Below the pieces are notes generated by a model that ran no database searches, was not told the origin of the DNA, and was given only the letters and a program-made list of their open reading frames with translations. From NCBI RefSeq assembly GCF_902374955.1, contig NZ_CABKRX010000065.1, forward strand, positions 14,844 to 78,843: a stretch of DNA of 64,000 nucleotides, written 5' to 3'. How positions within the stretch are numbered: position 1 is the first letter of the stretch; each line of letters begins with the position of its first letter. Shown here in pieces: positions 54,264-62,644 of this stretch. A program made the position numbers and the translations under genes. This DNA is from Bacillus massilioanorexius. GTDB lineage: Bacteria > Bacillota > Bacilli > Bacillales > DSM-1321.

Positions 54264-54783
54264 TTATGAGTTGACTCTTTTATTCGCAAAATATGCCTCA
54301 AGCAGAACCTGAAAACCAATTGTAAAAATAAAAATTAACCATAAAAATTTCCACCCAACCAAAAATCCAATGGCAAGGAAAATACCGATTAAAAAAATCC
54401 ATAGTGCACCAGAAAGATTCCGTATACTGCCATTCGTTTGTATTCTTTTTCATCAGTAGGATCAAAACTCGCTTTATAATAATCTGCCCAGACATTTGGT
54501 TTTAATCGGTTCTTTTCTGTTAGACCTAGAAAAACGAATAAACAAACAGATGGAATAACGAAAGGAATTAAGGTTGAAACAGGCGTAAATATTGGCTCAT
54601 TATGAAACTCTATTACTTAGCGAAATGAATGATATACATATGCCAGATGTTAATACAGCTGTTGCAATAGTAGATAGTAATGCTCGAAATGGCTTCATAG
54701 CATAAAAGTATTGGTTTCCTGAGTAAGACCTAAAAAGACAAAGCCTGCCATACTAATAACAGCAAACGGAAACAGTGATGATA
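54264..54783 (-). pseudogene. Decayed membrane-protein gene(s)
   Basis: Two broken, related pieces can be read on the minus strand. One near 54770-54610 gives SSLFPFAVISMAGFVFLGLTQ, then a shifted AMKPFRALLSTIATAVL segment and a stop. The second, from about 54590, gives TLIPFVIPSVCLFVFLGLTE and LKPNVWADYYKASFDP; it shifts frame near 54405 and continues WIFLIGIFLAIGFLVGWKF to a stop at 54264. The shared FxxxxxxxxxFVFLGLT pattern suggests a duplicated small multi-pass protein in decay. I do not recognise the family. Confidence 0.65.
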
Positions 54784-55230
54784 TTATTCAGATGTCACAT
54801 GATAGCGACTAAACCCTAAAAATCTAGTTCCTTGATATTCTAGCTCTCCTTGATCTTTTTCAATGAGTTGCCCATATTCTGTTCCCTTAACTTGAAACTC
54901 TAAACGCTCTCCTTGTGGTAATTGAAAAGTTACATAATAATCATTGTACGCACGCGTCTCACCACCACCACGGATACTTGTTCTTTTTCCCACAACTATC
55001 GCTTCTTCTTTCACTATAGGTTGTTTATTATTTTGGTTCCAAGTAGAAACACTTTGTATAATGGATTTAATAATAAGAAAAAAAACAATAAAAGCAATGA
55101 GAGCAATAAAAATTGGAATAATCGTAAATAAAGCATCTCCTGAACCGCTAAACATAAACTCATCCATACGATCAAAAAATGAAGGCTCTTCTTCATACAT
55201 AATAAGCTCATTGTTATTATATTCTGTCAT
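54784..55230 (-). CDS. DUF2500-family membrane protein
   Basis: 148 residues from ATG 55230, behind GAGGAGGGG; the frame to 55407 is not used. One membrane segment at about residues 38-62 is followed by a cytoplasmic or external beta-rich domain (KEEAIVVGKRTSIRGGGETRAYNDYYVTFQLPQGERLEFQV...) typical of DUF2500. Function unknown. It sits directly upstream of the decayed membrane gene, possibly once an operon. Confidence 0.8.
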   Translation of the reverse strand: MTEYNNNELIMYEEEPSFFDRMDEFMFSGSGDALFTIIPIFIALIAFIVFFLIIKSIIQSVSTWNQNNKQPIVKEEAIVVGKRTSIRGGGETRAYNDYYVTFQLPQGERLEFQVKGTEYGQLIEKDQGELEYQGTRFLGFSRYHVTSE

Positions 55231-55410
55231 AAAACCCCTCCTCAGCCTGTTTTCATTATATACGTAATTATTTAACAGAAGTTTCAAAACATTCATCCCT
55301 TTAACCGAACACGAAAGAAGCTGTCTAAAAAGTGATGCTACGCATTTTGTCCGTGTATCGCTAAATTTTGCTTTTTGGCCTGAGATAAGGAAGAGTATAA
55401 AAATCACATA

Positions 55411-55445
55411 AAATGTAAGAGGGTATCCTTCTTGGACACCCTCTT
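55411..55445 (-). terminator. Terminator after the aldehyde dehydrogenase gene (shared-stem family)
   Basis: Minus strand AAGAGGGTGTCCAAG pairs with the reverse half GGATACCCTCTT and is followed by ACATTTTATG. It starts about 35 bases past the stop at 55480. Confidence 0.8.
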
Positions 55446-55479
55446 TGTTATTGGTAACTACTCCATATTTTTTTATTCT

Positions 55480-56916
55480 TTACTTCAATTGTAATGACAC
55501 ATATTTCACTTCTAAAAATTCTTCTAAGCCGTAATGGCCACCTTCTCTACCAAGTCCACTTTCTTTCATGCCACCAAAAGGGGCTTGAGCTACAGATGGC
55601 GCACTGTCATTAACTCCAACAATGCCATACTCTAAATGGTCTGAATAAATAACAGCTTTTTGTAAAGATTGTGTATAAACATATGCTGCCAAACCAAAAT
55701 TCGTAGCGTTAGCTCTTTGAATCACCTCATCATCTGTTGTAAAAGTACTAACAGGCGCAAGTGGTCCAAATGTTTCTTCCTGCATACAAATCATATCATC
55801 GGTGACATTAGAAAGAATAATTGGTTCAAAGAAATAACCAGAATCTTGCCTGTCTGATTGCGACTTATGAGGTATTGCTCCTTTTTGAATAGCATCTTTT
55901 AATTGTGCTTGAACCTTCTCTACAGCTTTTTCATCTATTAAAGGGCCAATATCTGATCCTTCAAGTCCATTTCCAACTTTCAAATTCGATACAGTTGCTT
56001 CAAAGGCTTTTAAAAATGGCTCTTTAATCTCTTCATGAACATATATCCTATTAGCACATATACAAGTTTGTCCAGCGTTGCGGAATTTTGATGTAATAAC
56101 ACCTTTTACAGCTTCTTCGATATCGGCATCCTCAGCAATTATAAATGGAGCCAAGCCGCCAAGTTCAAGTGATACCTTCTTGACCGTATCCGCAGCCTTT
56201 CGCATAAGTAACTTTCCTACAGGAGTTGAACCAGTAAAAGTAACCTTCTTCACTCGGGAATCTTTCATCCAAACATCAACAATTTCTCCCGCATTTTGCG
56301 TTGTTACAACATTAATGACACCAGATGGTATCCCAGCTTCATGGGCACATTCTGCTAATAAAAGAGCTGTGAGCGGTGTCTGTTCGGCTGGCTTAATGAC
56401 AACCGTACAACCAGCTGCTAATGCAGGTGCTACTTTTCTAGTAATCATAGCTGCTGGAAAATTCCAAGGAGTTACAACGGCTGCTACACCAACAGCTTGT
56501 TTTTGAACAAAGATTCTTTTAGAAGACGTAGTCGCTGGAATCATTTCTCCATAAATTCTTTTCGCATCCTCTGCATACCATTTAATAAAACTAGAAGCAT
56601 ATTTCATCTCACCCTTTGCTTCAGAAAATGGTTTCCCCTGCTCTTTTGTCATAACTATCGCTATTTCTTCTAATCTATTTTCAACAATGGCATACCATTT
56701 CTCTAACATCTCCGCACGTTCATAAGCACTTATTTTAGACCATTTTAAAAAGGCTGCATGAGCTGCATCAACAGCTTGCTTCGCTTCTTTTTCTGTTCCA
56801 TCCTGAACGTAGCCGACAATCTCTAATGTTGCTGGATTTTCCACAGGAAAACTTTTCGATGCTCGAACATTTACACCATTAATATATAAATCCATATTTA
56901 ATACATCATTCTTCAT
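55480..56916 (-). CDS. gabD: NAD(P)-dependent aldehyde dehydrogenase, succinate-semialdehyde type
   Basis: 478 residues, class I aldehyde dehydrogenase closest in pattern to GabD. Visible motifs: cofactor site TPWNFPAAMITRK and FTGSTPVGK, catalytic Glu in LELGGLAPFI, nucleophile Cys in NAGQTCICANR, and the end motif FGGMKESGLGREGG. It oxidises succinate semialdehyde or a similar C3-C5 aldehyde to the acid. Its ATG overlaps the transporter stop by 4 bases and follows AAGGAGG. It should act after the Fe-alcohol dehydrogenase of the same operon. Confidence 0.88.
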   Translation of the reverse strand: MKNDVLNMDLYINGVNVRASKSFPVENPATLEIVGYVQDGTEKEAKQAVDAAHAAFLKWSKISAYERAEMLEKWYAIVENRLEEIAIVMTKEQGKPFSEAKGEMKYASSFIKWYAEDAKRIYGEMIPATTSSKRIFVQKQAVGVAAVVTPWNFPAAMITRKVAPALAAGCTVVIKPAEQTPLTALLLAECAHEAGIPSGVINVVTTQNAGEIVDVWMKDSRVKKVTFTGSTPVGKLLMRKAADTVKKVSLELGGLAPFIIAEDADIEEAVKGVITSKFRNAGQTCICANRIYVHEEIKEPFLKAFEATVSNLKVGNGLEGSDIGPLIDEKAVEKVQAQLKDAIQKGAIPHKSQSDRQDSGYFFEPIILSNVTDDMICMQEETFGPLAPVSTFTTDDEVIQRANATNFGLAAYVYTQSLQKAVIYSDHLEYGIVGVNDSAPSVAQAPFGGMKESGLGREGGHYGLEEFLEVKYVSLQLK

Positions 56917-58319
56917 CCTGCCTTTACCTCCTTAGCCTCTATTTCTTTCTTGGCTTTGGCGTGATGAGAAAATGTTTGATCATTTTCACCACGTAAGAAA
57001 TCCTTACCATACAGTAATATACATAAGATAATACCAGCGGCAAATGCCATACCAGCACCTTTAATGACGAGAATGGCACCAACGACACCAGCTATTCCTA
57101 AATCTCGTTGACTCTGAGATTGCATAACACCGATTCTTACACTTACATATCCCTGAACTAGAAGTGTTAGTGCTAAAGCAACACCCAAAATTGGTTCAAC
57201 TAAGCTAACAATAGGTAATAACAAAAGTCCCGTATTTGTTCCCCAACGGAAAGAACCTGCACCACCAAAGAAAGAATTCATGGCTTTTTTTCCACTCTTA
57301 AAACGTTCTACTACAACAACTTGCATTGCAGCCCACATAGGTCCTGCCATGGTAATATCTGGGCCAATCATGCTCATCACCATATTTCTACCACCAAAAA
57401 TCAAATGCGCTCTATTCGGGTTGTAATCTACTTTTTCATCTGTACGAACTACATCAGATTCAGATAATAATGCTTTAGTTTTTAACACATCACCAAATAC
57501 TACTAAGTACGTCGCTAATACCGCTGGTATAGCACTTAAAAAATAAGAAAATGCTGGGAATCCTAATCCAAAAACAGTATAATCAGACCAAAGTGTAGCA
57601 AAATCTGGATTACTGAATCCCCATTGAATATCAGGCCATTTTGCTTCTCCAAAAATAGGTGCAACAATTACAGCTAATAAAATAGCTGGTAAAATACCTA
57701 GATTACCAATCAGAACCCACATTTTATTTTTAAGCTTAAGTTTTTCATAATGTTTAGAAAAAAGTAAATAAAATGCGAATCCAATACAGATTGTAATCGT
57801 AATCGGAAATAGTTCAAACTTTCCTCCTACTTCAAAGATTGATACAATCGCTCCAATACCAGCCCCCAAAATAATTCCTGATTTAATTGCATTCGGAACT
57901 AAACGAACTACTTTACTTGCTAGACCTGTTACTCCAAGAAAAATAGATAGTATCCCTAAGGTTAACTGAAAAGCAATAAGTGCATACACCCGATCAGGTC
58001 CTTCTTCAAATTGTTTTACAAATAATACGATTAACGGAACGGCTGGAGTAATCCATCCCGGAATAACAGGATCACCTAATATATGATGGGTTAAATATAA
58101 TAAACCATTTAAAATAACAATAGCTAATGCAACCTCAAAAGGCATTCCAAGATGGTCTGCTAATAATGTGATAGCTCCTAGATCAACTGCACACATGAGT
58201 AATCCTTGAACATAGTCAGGCCATTCAAATCTGTAATGAATAAAAGGTAATCTTATTTTAAATGGTCCTGCAGGAATATAAGGCGTTTCTTGACCATCGA
58301 TACGTTTTTTCCATTTCAT
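56913..58319 (-). CDS. NCS2/UraA-fold-like transporter
   Basis: 468 residues with 12 or more hydrophobic segments, ending in a charged tail (AKAKKEIEAKEVKAG). The PVIPGWITPAVPL block, SGIILGAGIGAIVS, and GPDITMAGPMWAAM resemble the xanthine/uracil permease (SLC23/SulP) fold, but the canonical NCS2 signature is not present. I cannot assign the substrate; its place between an alcohol and an aldehyde dehydrogenase suggests an organic acid, diol or hydroxyacid. GGAGGACATAAT precedes the ATG. Confidence 0.7.
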   Translation of the reverse strand: MKWKKRIDGQETPYIPAGPFKIRLPFIHYRFEWPDYVQGLLMCAVDLGAITLLADHLGMPFEVALAIVILNGLLYLTHHILGDPVIPGWITPAVPLIVLFVKQFEEGPDRVYALIAFQLTLGILSIFLGVTGLASKVVRLVPNAIKSGIILGAGIGAIVSIFEVGGKFELFPITITICIGFAFYLLFSKHYEKLKLKNKMWVLIGNLGILPAILLAVIVAPIFGEAKWPDIQWGFSNPDFATLWSDYTVFGLGFPAFSYFLSAIPAVLATYLVVFGDVLKTKALLSESDVVRTDEKVDYNPNRAHLIFGGRNMVMSMIGPDITMAGPMWAAMQVVVVERFKSGKKAMNSFFGGAGSFRWGTNTGLLLLPIVSLVEPILGVALALTLLVQGYVSVRIGVMQSQSQRDLGIAGVVGAILVIKGAGMAFAAGIILCILLYGKDFLRGENDQTFSHHAKAKKEIEAKEVKAG

Positions 58320-58333
58320 ATTATGTCCTCCAT

Positions 58334-59479
58334 TTAATAAGCAGATTGATAGATTTTTTCAATATCTTTAACACTTAGTTTCCTTGGATTGTTTCGAAGT
58401 AAACGAACTTGTTTAATAGCTTCCTCTGCCATTTCACTTAAAGTAGATTCTGGAATATTAAATTCTTGTAATGATTCCGGAATATCGACGTATCTACACA
58501 ACCTAGTCATAGCTTCAATTGCAGTTTCAGCAGCTTGATCATCATTTAAGTGACTAACATCTTCTCCTAGAGCTTCAGCAATATCACGATATCTTTCTAG
58601 ACAAGCAATTTTATTCCATTTCATAACAAAGGGTAATAATAACGAATTACTTACGCCATGCGAAACGTGAAAACGTCCTCCTAATGGATAGGCTAATGCG
58701 TGTACAGCTCCTACACCAGCATTTCCAAAAGCAAGTCCTGCCATTAAACTTCCTGTTATCATAGCTTCACGCGCTTCAAGATTATCTGGCGCTGCATACG
58801 CCTTTGGTAAGTTCTTCGAAATTAACTTCATTGCTCCAATTGCTAATGAATCTGTAATTGGTGAGGCATTCACTGAAATATAAGCTTCAATTGCATGAAC
58901 TAATGCATCTACACCACTTGCCGCTGTTACACTCGGAGGGCAAGTAAGTGTCATAATTGGTGAAACAAGTGCTACATCTGGTAAAAGGTATGGACTAACG
59001 ATTCCTTTTTTAACTTGTTCTTTAGTATCAGACAAAATCGAAATATTTGTAACTTCCGATCCTGTTCCAGCTGTTGTTGGAATCGCGATTAAAGGAAGGC
59101 CTGGTACCTCAATTAAATCTGTACCAAAATACTTTTCTATTTCACCATGATTTGTTGCCATCACAGACGATGCTTTCGCAATATCAATTGCACTACCGCC
59201 TCCGACTGCAATAAGTCCATCATGGTTTCCTTCTTTAATAGCTGCTACACATTTCTCAACGATTTCTATCTCTGGTTCGGGATTAACATCTGAAAAAATA
59301 CCATACTCCCCTTCAAGTAGATCTTCTACTTGTTTAACAGCTCCTGCTTTGATTAGAATTTTATCAGTTACGATTAGTGGATTCTTCATTTCTAACTGTA
59401 CAACTTCCTTTGGAAGCTGTTGTAAAGCATCTGTTCCAGTAACTAATTTGTTTGCCATAGCAAATAAAGATATATTCAT
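58334..59479 (-). CDS. Iron-containing alcohol dehydrogenase
   Basis: 381 residues from ATG 59479, behind AAGGGGAG; the frame to 59518 covers the cre-like site and is rejected. Type III ADH with NAD motif GGGSAIDIAK (about 95-104), and metal ligands in GVDALVHAIEAY (Asp, His) and HALAYPLGGRFHVSHG (two His). The family covers 4-hydroxybutyrate, 1,3-propanediol, lactaldehyde and butanol dehydrogenases. With a GabD-like enzyme downstream, 4-hydroxybutyrate to succinate semialdehyde to succinate is an attractive route, not proven. Confidence 0.88.
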   Translation of the reverse strand: MNISLFAMANKLVTGTDALQQLPKEVVQLEMKNPLIVTDKILIKAGAVKQVEDLLEGEYGIFSDVNPEPEIEIVEKCVAAIKEGNHDGLIAVGGGSAIDIAKASSVMATNHGEIEKYFGTDLIEVPGLPLIAIPTTAGTGSEVTNISILSDTKEQVKKGIVSPYLLPDVALVSPIMTLTCPPSVTAASGVDALVHAIEAYISVNASPITDSLAIGAMKLISKNLPKAYAAPDNLEAREAMITGSLMAGLAFGNAGVGAVHALAYPLGGRFHVSHGVSNSLLLPFVMKWNKIACLERYRDIAEALGEDVSHLNDDQAAETAIEAMTRLCRYVDIPESLQEFNIPESTLSEMAEEAIKQVRLLRNNPRKLSVKDIEKIYQSAY

Positions 59480-59499
59480 ATAACTCTCCCCTTCTATCA

Positions 59500-59513
59500 T
59501 GTAAACCCTTACA
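59500..59513. promoter_or_regulatory. cre-like site between the sigma-54 promoter and the ADH gene
   Basis: TGTAAACCCTTACA matches the cre consensus TGWAANCGNTNWCA with one mismatch, at the central G. It lies just after the transcription start expected from the sigma-54 promoter, suited to CcpA repression. Confidence 0.45.
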
Positions 59514-59524
59514 AACAAACCAAT

Positions 59525-59540
59525 TGCAAGTTGTGTTCCA
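59525..59540 (-). promoter_or_regulatory. Sigma-54 (-24/-12) promoter of the ADH operon
   Basis: Minus strand TGGAACACAACTTGCA: the -24 element TGGAAC, five bases, then the -12 element TTGCA. GG and GC are exactly 10 bases apart, as the sigma-54 consensus TGGCAC-N5-TTGCA requires. The activator gene is immediately upstream. Confidence 0.85.
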
Positions 59541-59688
59541 AACTTCTATTTATTACAGACATAAAATACTAGATTCCAAATTTATGTAATCTAAAAAACA
59601 CGCTCTTATTAGAAATAACGTAAACAAGTTATAAATAATAACAACATAATTTTTCCCATTGATTGTAACTAGGAAGATAGTTAATTCA

Positions 59689-59743
59689 CAAAAAACGAGT
59701 AGAAAACGAATCATTTTTCTATTATGATTCGTTTTCTACTCGT
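59689..59743 (-). terminator. Terminator overlapping the activator stop codon
   Basis: ACGAGTAGAAAACGAATCAT and its perfect complement ATGATTCGTTTTCTACTCGT form 20-base arms around a 9-base loop, with TTTTTTGTG following on the minus strand. The upstream arm encodes the last residues of the activator and the stop codon lies in the loop. Confidence 0.92.
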
Positions 59744-61323
59744 ATGTGATATTTTTTCATTTTCTGGACAAGCGAGCTTTGACTTATTCCAAGTACTTTT
59801 GCTGAAGCTCTTGTTGAACCATGCTTTTTCATTGCATTTATAATAAGAGTTCGCTCGACTTCTCCAACAGCCTCTCTTAAATTTTGGTGATTCGCCTTTG
59901 TATCAACTGGTTGGATTAAAGGTGGAAGATCTACTACATCTATACGATCTTGAAAAGTGGTTACGACCAACCTTTCAGCTAAATTGGCTAATTCTCTGAT
60001 GTTCCCTGGCCAAGAATAATTTGTTAACCATTCAATGCATTCAGGTGTCATACTTTTATTTTCATTGTATTTATTATTAAATTTGTTCATATACATTTCT
60101 AGAAGTGGAACAATTTCTTCTTTTCTTTCTCTTAATGGTGGAACCTCAAAACTTACGATATTTAATCTGTAATACAAATCTTCTCGGAATTTACCTTCAT
60201 GTACTAATGCAGCTAAATCTCTATGTGTCGCAGTAATAATCCGAACATCCACTTTTTTCATTTCAGTAGAACCCACTCTATTAAATTGACTATCTTCTAC
60301 TACTTTTAATAATTTGACTTGAATATCTAAAGGGAGATCACCAATTTCATCTAAAAAAAGTGTACCTCCATTTGTTTTTTCAAAAATGCCCATTTTTCCT
60401 TGCTTAAGAGCTCCTGTAAATGCTCCTGCTTCGTATCCAAATAATTCAGATTCTACTAAATGCTCGGGAATAGCCGCACAATTCAACTCTATAAAAACCT
60501 CATGGCTCCGAGAGCTTCTTGAATGAACATATTTGGCAATCAAGCTCTTCCCCACCCCTGTTTCACCTTGCAATAATACTTTCGCATCTGTTTTTGCTAC
60601 TTTATCCGCTAACTTAAATAATGGAGATATAGAAGAACCAATGACTAAATCATGTACTTCTACTAATTTAGTTGATGGTGAAGTACCAAGAAGATTTTGA
60701 TACGAGAAATTTTGTTTATCCAAAGCATGCTTCATCGTAATTAATTCTGTTATATCTCTTACACTATTTATTACAAACATAACATCATTTGAAGAAGAAA
60801 AAACGGGTGTTGCCGAAACTAGTATCTTTCTTTCACCTCGAATAGTTTGGATCAATGTTACCTGTCTTTTGGTTCGAATAGCATCCAACGAAGCAGAAGA
60901 AGATATAATTCCTTGATTGACTAAGTCGTTCATATTTTTACCGATTACTTCTTCTTTTTTAATTCCTGTTATACGCTGATAAGCTTTATTAATGAACAAA
61001 GTCTGGGCAGCTCCATCTGTAATATAGACTCCATCATACAATGAATCAAAAACACTTCTGCATAATTCACTTTCAAAAAAGGATTTAAATTCTTCATAGT
61101 CGATTGAATGATGTTTTATATCTTTTAGCGATGCATTGATTGTAACTAAATGAGAAATCGTTTTCGTTAGCTCACCTTTTTGAACAGCTCTTGCCAAAGA
61201 CTCCATTGTTAAAAAACCGATAAATTTCTCTGACTCATCAGATACCTCGACTACATTATTACCTCTCGGAAAACGTAAAATAGCTTCTTCTACAGTCATA
61301 CTTGAATAATAACGCTCCATCAT
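59722..61323 (-). CDS. Sigma-54-dependent transcriptional activator (PAS, AAA+, HTH)
   Basis: 533 residues. Residues 8-60 resemble a single CBS motif (MTVEEAILRFPRGNNVVEV...FIGFLTMESL), then a PAS domain (about 88-195, YDGVYITDGAAQTLFINKAY) and the AAA+ domain (about 220-450). The AAA+ domain has Walker A GETGVGKS, the sigma-54 contact loop GAFTGA, Walker B GGTLFLDEIGD and the arginine finger region REDLYYRLN. A Fis-type helix-turn-helix ends the protein (STRASAKVLGISQSSLVQKM). It should drive the divergent-free operon downstream (ADH, transporter, ALDH) from its -24/-12 promoter. Its effector probably binds PAS or the N-terminal module. GAGGATGGG precedes the ATG. Confidence 0.93.
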   Translation of the reverse strand: MMERYYSSMTVEEAILRFPRGNNVVEVSDESEKFIGFLTMESLARAVQKGELTKTISHLVTINASLKDIKHHSIDYEEFKSFFESELCRSVFDSLYDGVYITDGAAQTLFINKAYQRITGIKKEEVIGKNMNDLVNQGIISSSASLDAIRTKRQVTLIQTIRGERKILVSATPVFSSSNDVMFVINSVRDITELITMKHALDKQNFSYQNLLGTSPSTKLVEVHDLVIGSSISPLFKLADKVAKTDAKVLLQGETGVGKSLIAKYVHSRSSRSHEVFIELNCAAIPEHLVESELFGYEAGAFTGALKQGKMGIFEKTNGGTLFLDEIGDLPLDIQVKLLKVVEDSQFNRVGSTEMKKVDVRIITATHRDLAALVHEGKFREDLYYRLNIVSFEVPPLRERKEEIVPLLEMYMNKFNNKYNENKSMTPECIEWLTNYSWPGNIRELANLAERLVVTTFQDRIDVVDLPPLIQPVDTKANHQNLREAVGEVERTLIINAMKKHGSTRASAKVLGISQSSLVQKMKKYHIRVENES

Positions 61324-61496
61324 AGCCCATCCTCACATAATCTCATTGTTTGATAACATGATTAAATATCCCAACCACTCTCTTTTTACCCAGATCTCTA
61401 AATAAACTAAAAAATGTATTTCTGTTGCATTTTGTAAGTCATTCATGAATACTTAACACATAATTTATTATATATAACAAATAGGAGGACCCCAAC

Positions 61497-61811
61497 ATGA
61501 AACAAATTAAAAATGAACAAGAATATCGTGATCAAATAGCTCAAGATGAATTAACAGTGGGCATCTTCACCACTACTTGGTGCCCAGACTGCAAACGTTT
61601 AGAAATGTTTATCAATGATGTTGTAGCTGACCATCAAGACAAAAAATGGTTCGTACTTGATCGTGATGAATTCCCAGAAATCTCTGACGAGCAAAATGTA
61701 ATGGGAATCCCTTCTTTATTAGTATTTAAAAATGGAGAAAAGCTTCAACATTTGCATAGTGCAAACGCAAAAACTGAAGGTGCGATTAGAGAATTTTTAG
61801 AAAGCCTATAA
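61497..61811 (+). CDS. Thioredoxin-fold protein
   Basis: 104 residues, plus strand. The redox motif WCPDCK (Cys29-x2-Cys32 region) lies at the start of helix 1 and the cis-proline in GIPSLLVF. The family is the small thioredoxin-like proteins of Bacillus (YusE/YtpP type). It reduces or isomerises disulfides in the cytoplasm; no signal peptide. AGGAGG precedes the ATG, and a clear terminator follows. Confidence 0.88.
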   Translation: MKQIKNEQEYRDQIAQDELTVGIFTTTWCPDCKRLEMFINDVVADHQDKKWFVLDRDEFPEISDEQNVMGIPSLLVFKNGEKLQHLHSANAKTEGAIREFLESL

Positions 61812-61842
61812 TATTTTTAATCCCATTCCTAAAAAACTAAAG

Positions 61843-61885
61843 TAGTAGCATAGACCAAGGCTATAGTTTATGCTACTATTTTTTA
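61843..61885 (+). terminator. Terminator after the thioredoxin-like gene
   Basis: TAGTAGCATA pairs with TATGCTACTA across a 16-base loop and is followed by TTTTTTATTTT. Confidence 0.9.
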
Positions 61886-62027
61886 TTTTCATAAGTCAAA
61901 ACCACCCGTGAGAACGGGTGGTTTGTTCTGCGGCTGAAAGCCTTTGTTACTGACCCAACCCTAAAGGGCTTCTGAATGGTTCGCCTTTTGTACTACTTTT
62001 ACTGGCTTGACCTAAAAGGTCTTCCGC

Positions 62028-62510
62028 TCATTTTCTATTCTTTTTCTTTACCTCTTCACCAGTGAATGGATCAATATATTCCATCATACTTAGCTGTTCT
62101 GCGACTATATCTTCTTGTATTTGATTACGTATATAATTTTCTATTACCTTTTTATTTCTTCCAACTGTATCTACATAAAATCCTGTACACCAAAATTTTT
62201 GATTTCCATATTTATATTTCAGATTGGCATGACGATCAAATATCATCAAGCTACTTTTTCCTTTTAAATAACCTACAAATACAGACACACTTAACTTAGG
62301 TGGAATGCTTACTAACAAATGAACGTGATCTTTACACGCTTTTGCTTCAATGATTTCTACACCTTTTCTTTCGCATAAAGTGCGTAGTATTTGCCCAATA
62401 TCCTTCTTTATTCTCCCATAAATAACTTACCTTCTATACTTTGGTGTAAAGACGATATGATACTTACAATTCCAAGTTGTGTGTGCTAAACTATTAGTGT
62501 CTTTTGACAT
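62028..62510 (-). pseudogene. tnpA: IS200-type TnpA transposase with a premature stop
   Basis: Read from ATG 62510 the frame is 160 codons, the normal Y1-transposase size, but codon 28 (62427-62429) is TAA after FTPKYRR, where relatives usually have Gln. Downstream the frame is intact: HUH motif DHVHLLVS and the catalytic Tyr in KVIENYIRNQ. One base change would restore it, so inactivation looks recent. A downstream ATG at 62318 cannot rescue it because the HUH histidines lie before it. The ribosome site is locked in the left-end stem. Confidence 0.88.
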
Positions 62511-62583
62511 AAAAAACTCCTCCGTATGCTTTTATTTTGGTTGGCGAACCAAAAATAGTTTAGCACCTCGGAAGAGTTTTTTT
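62511..62583 (-). promoter_or_regulatory. Left-end stem that sequesters the tnpA ribosome site
   Basis: In the minus-strand transcript AAAAAACTCTTCCG pairs with CGGAGGAGTTTTTT, which contains the GGAGGAG ribosome site 7 bases before ATG. This fits the known translational self-restraint of IS200 elements. Confidence 0.65.
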
Positions 62584-62644
62584 AATACCACGCTATAAGC
62601 TTTTTAGAACCCTAGGCATAGCCCAAGGCTTTCTTTTTTTCACA

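Larger units (their letters stand above)
61895..62600 (-). mobile_element. IS200/IS605-family element, inactivated
   Basis: A single-gene element. The 3' side carries an 11-base-arm hairpin AAACCACCCGT-GAGA-ACGGGTGGTTT (61898-61924). The 5' side has the inner hairpin TTTTGGTT-GGCG-AACCAAAA (62535-62554) inside an outer stem of AAACTCTTCCG and CGGAGGAGTTT (62511-62583). Subterminal hairpins without inverted termini are the hallmark of Y1-HUH elements. No tnpB is present. Exact ends were not determined. Confidence 0.8.

Noticed and set aside
54944..55267. 107-codon plus-strand ORF over the DUF2500 gene
   Set aside because: It is the antisense shadow of the DUF2500 coding sequence, whose own start has a strong GAGGAGGGG site.
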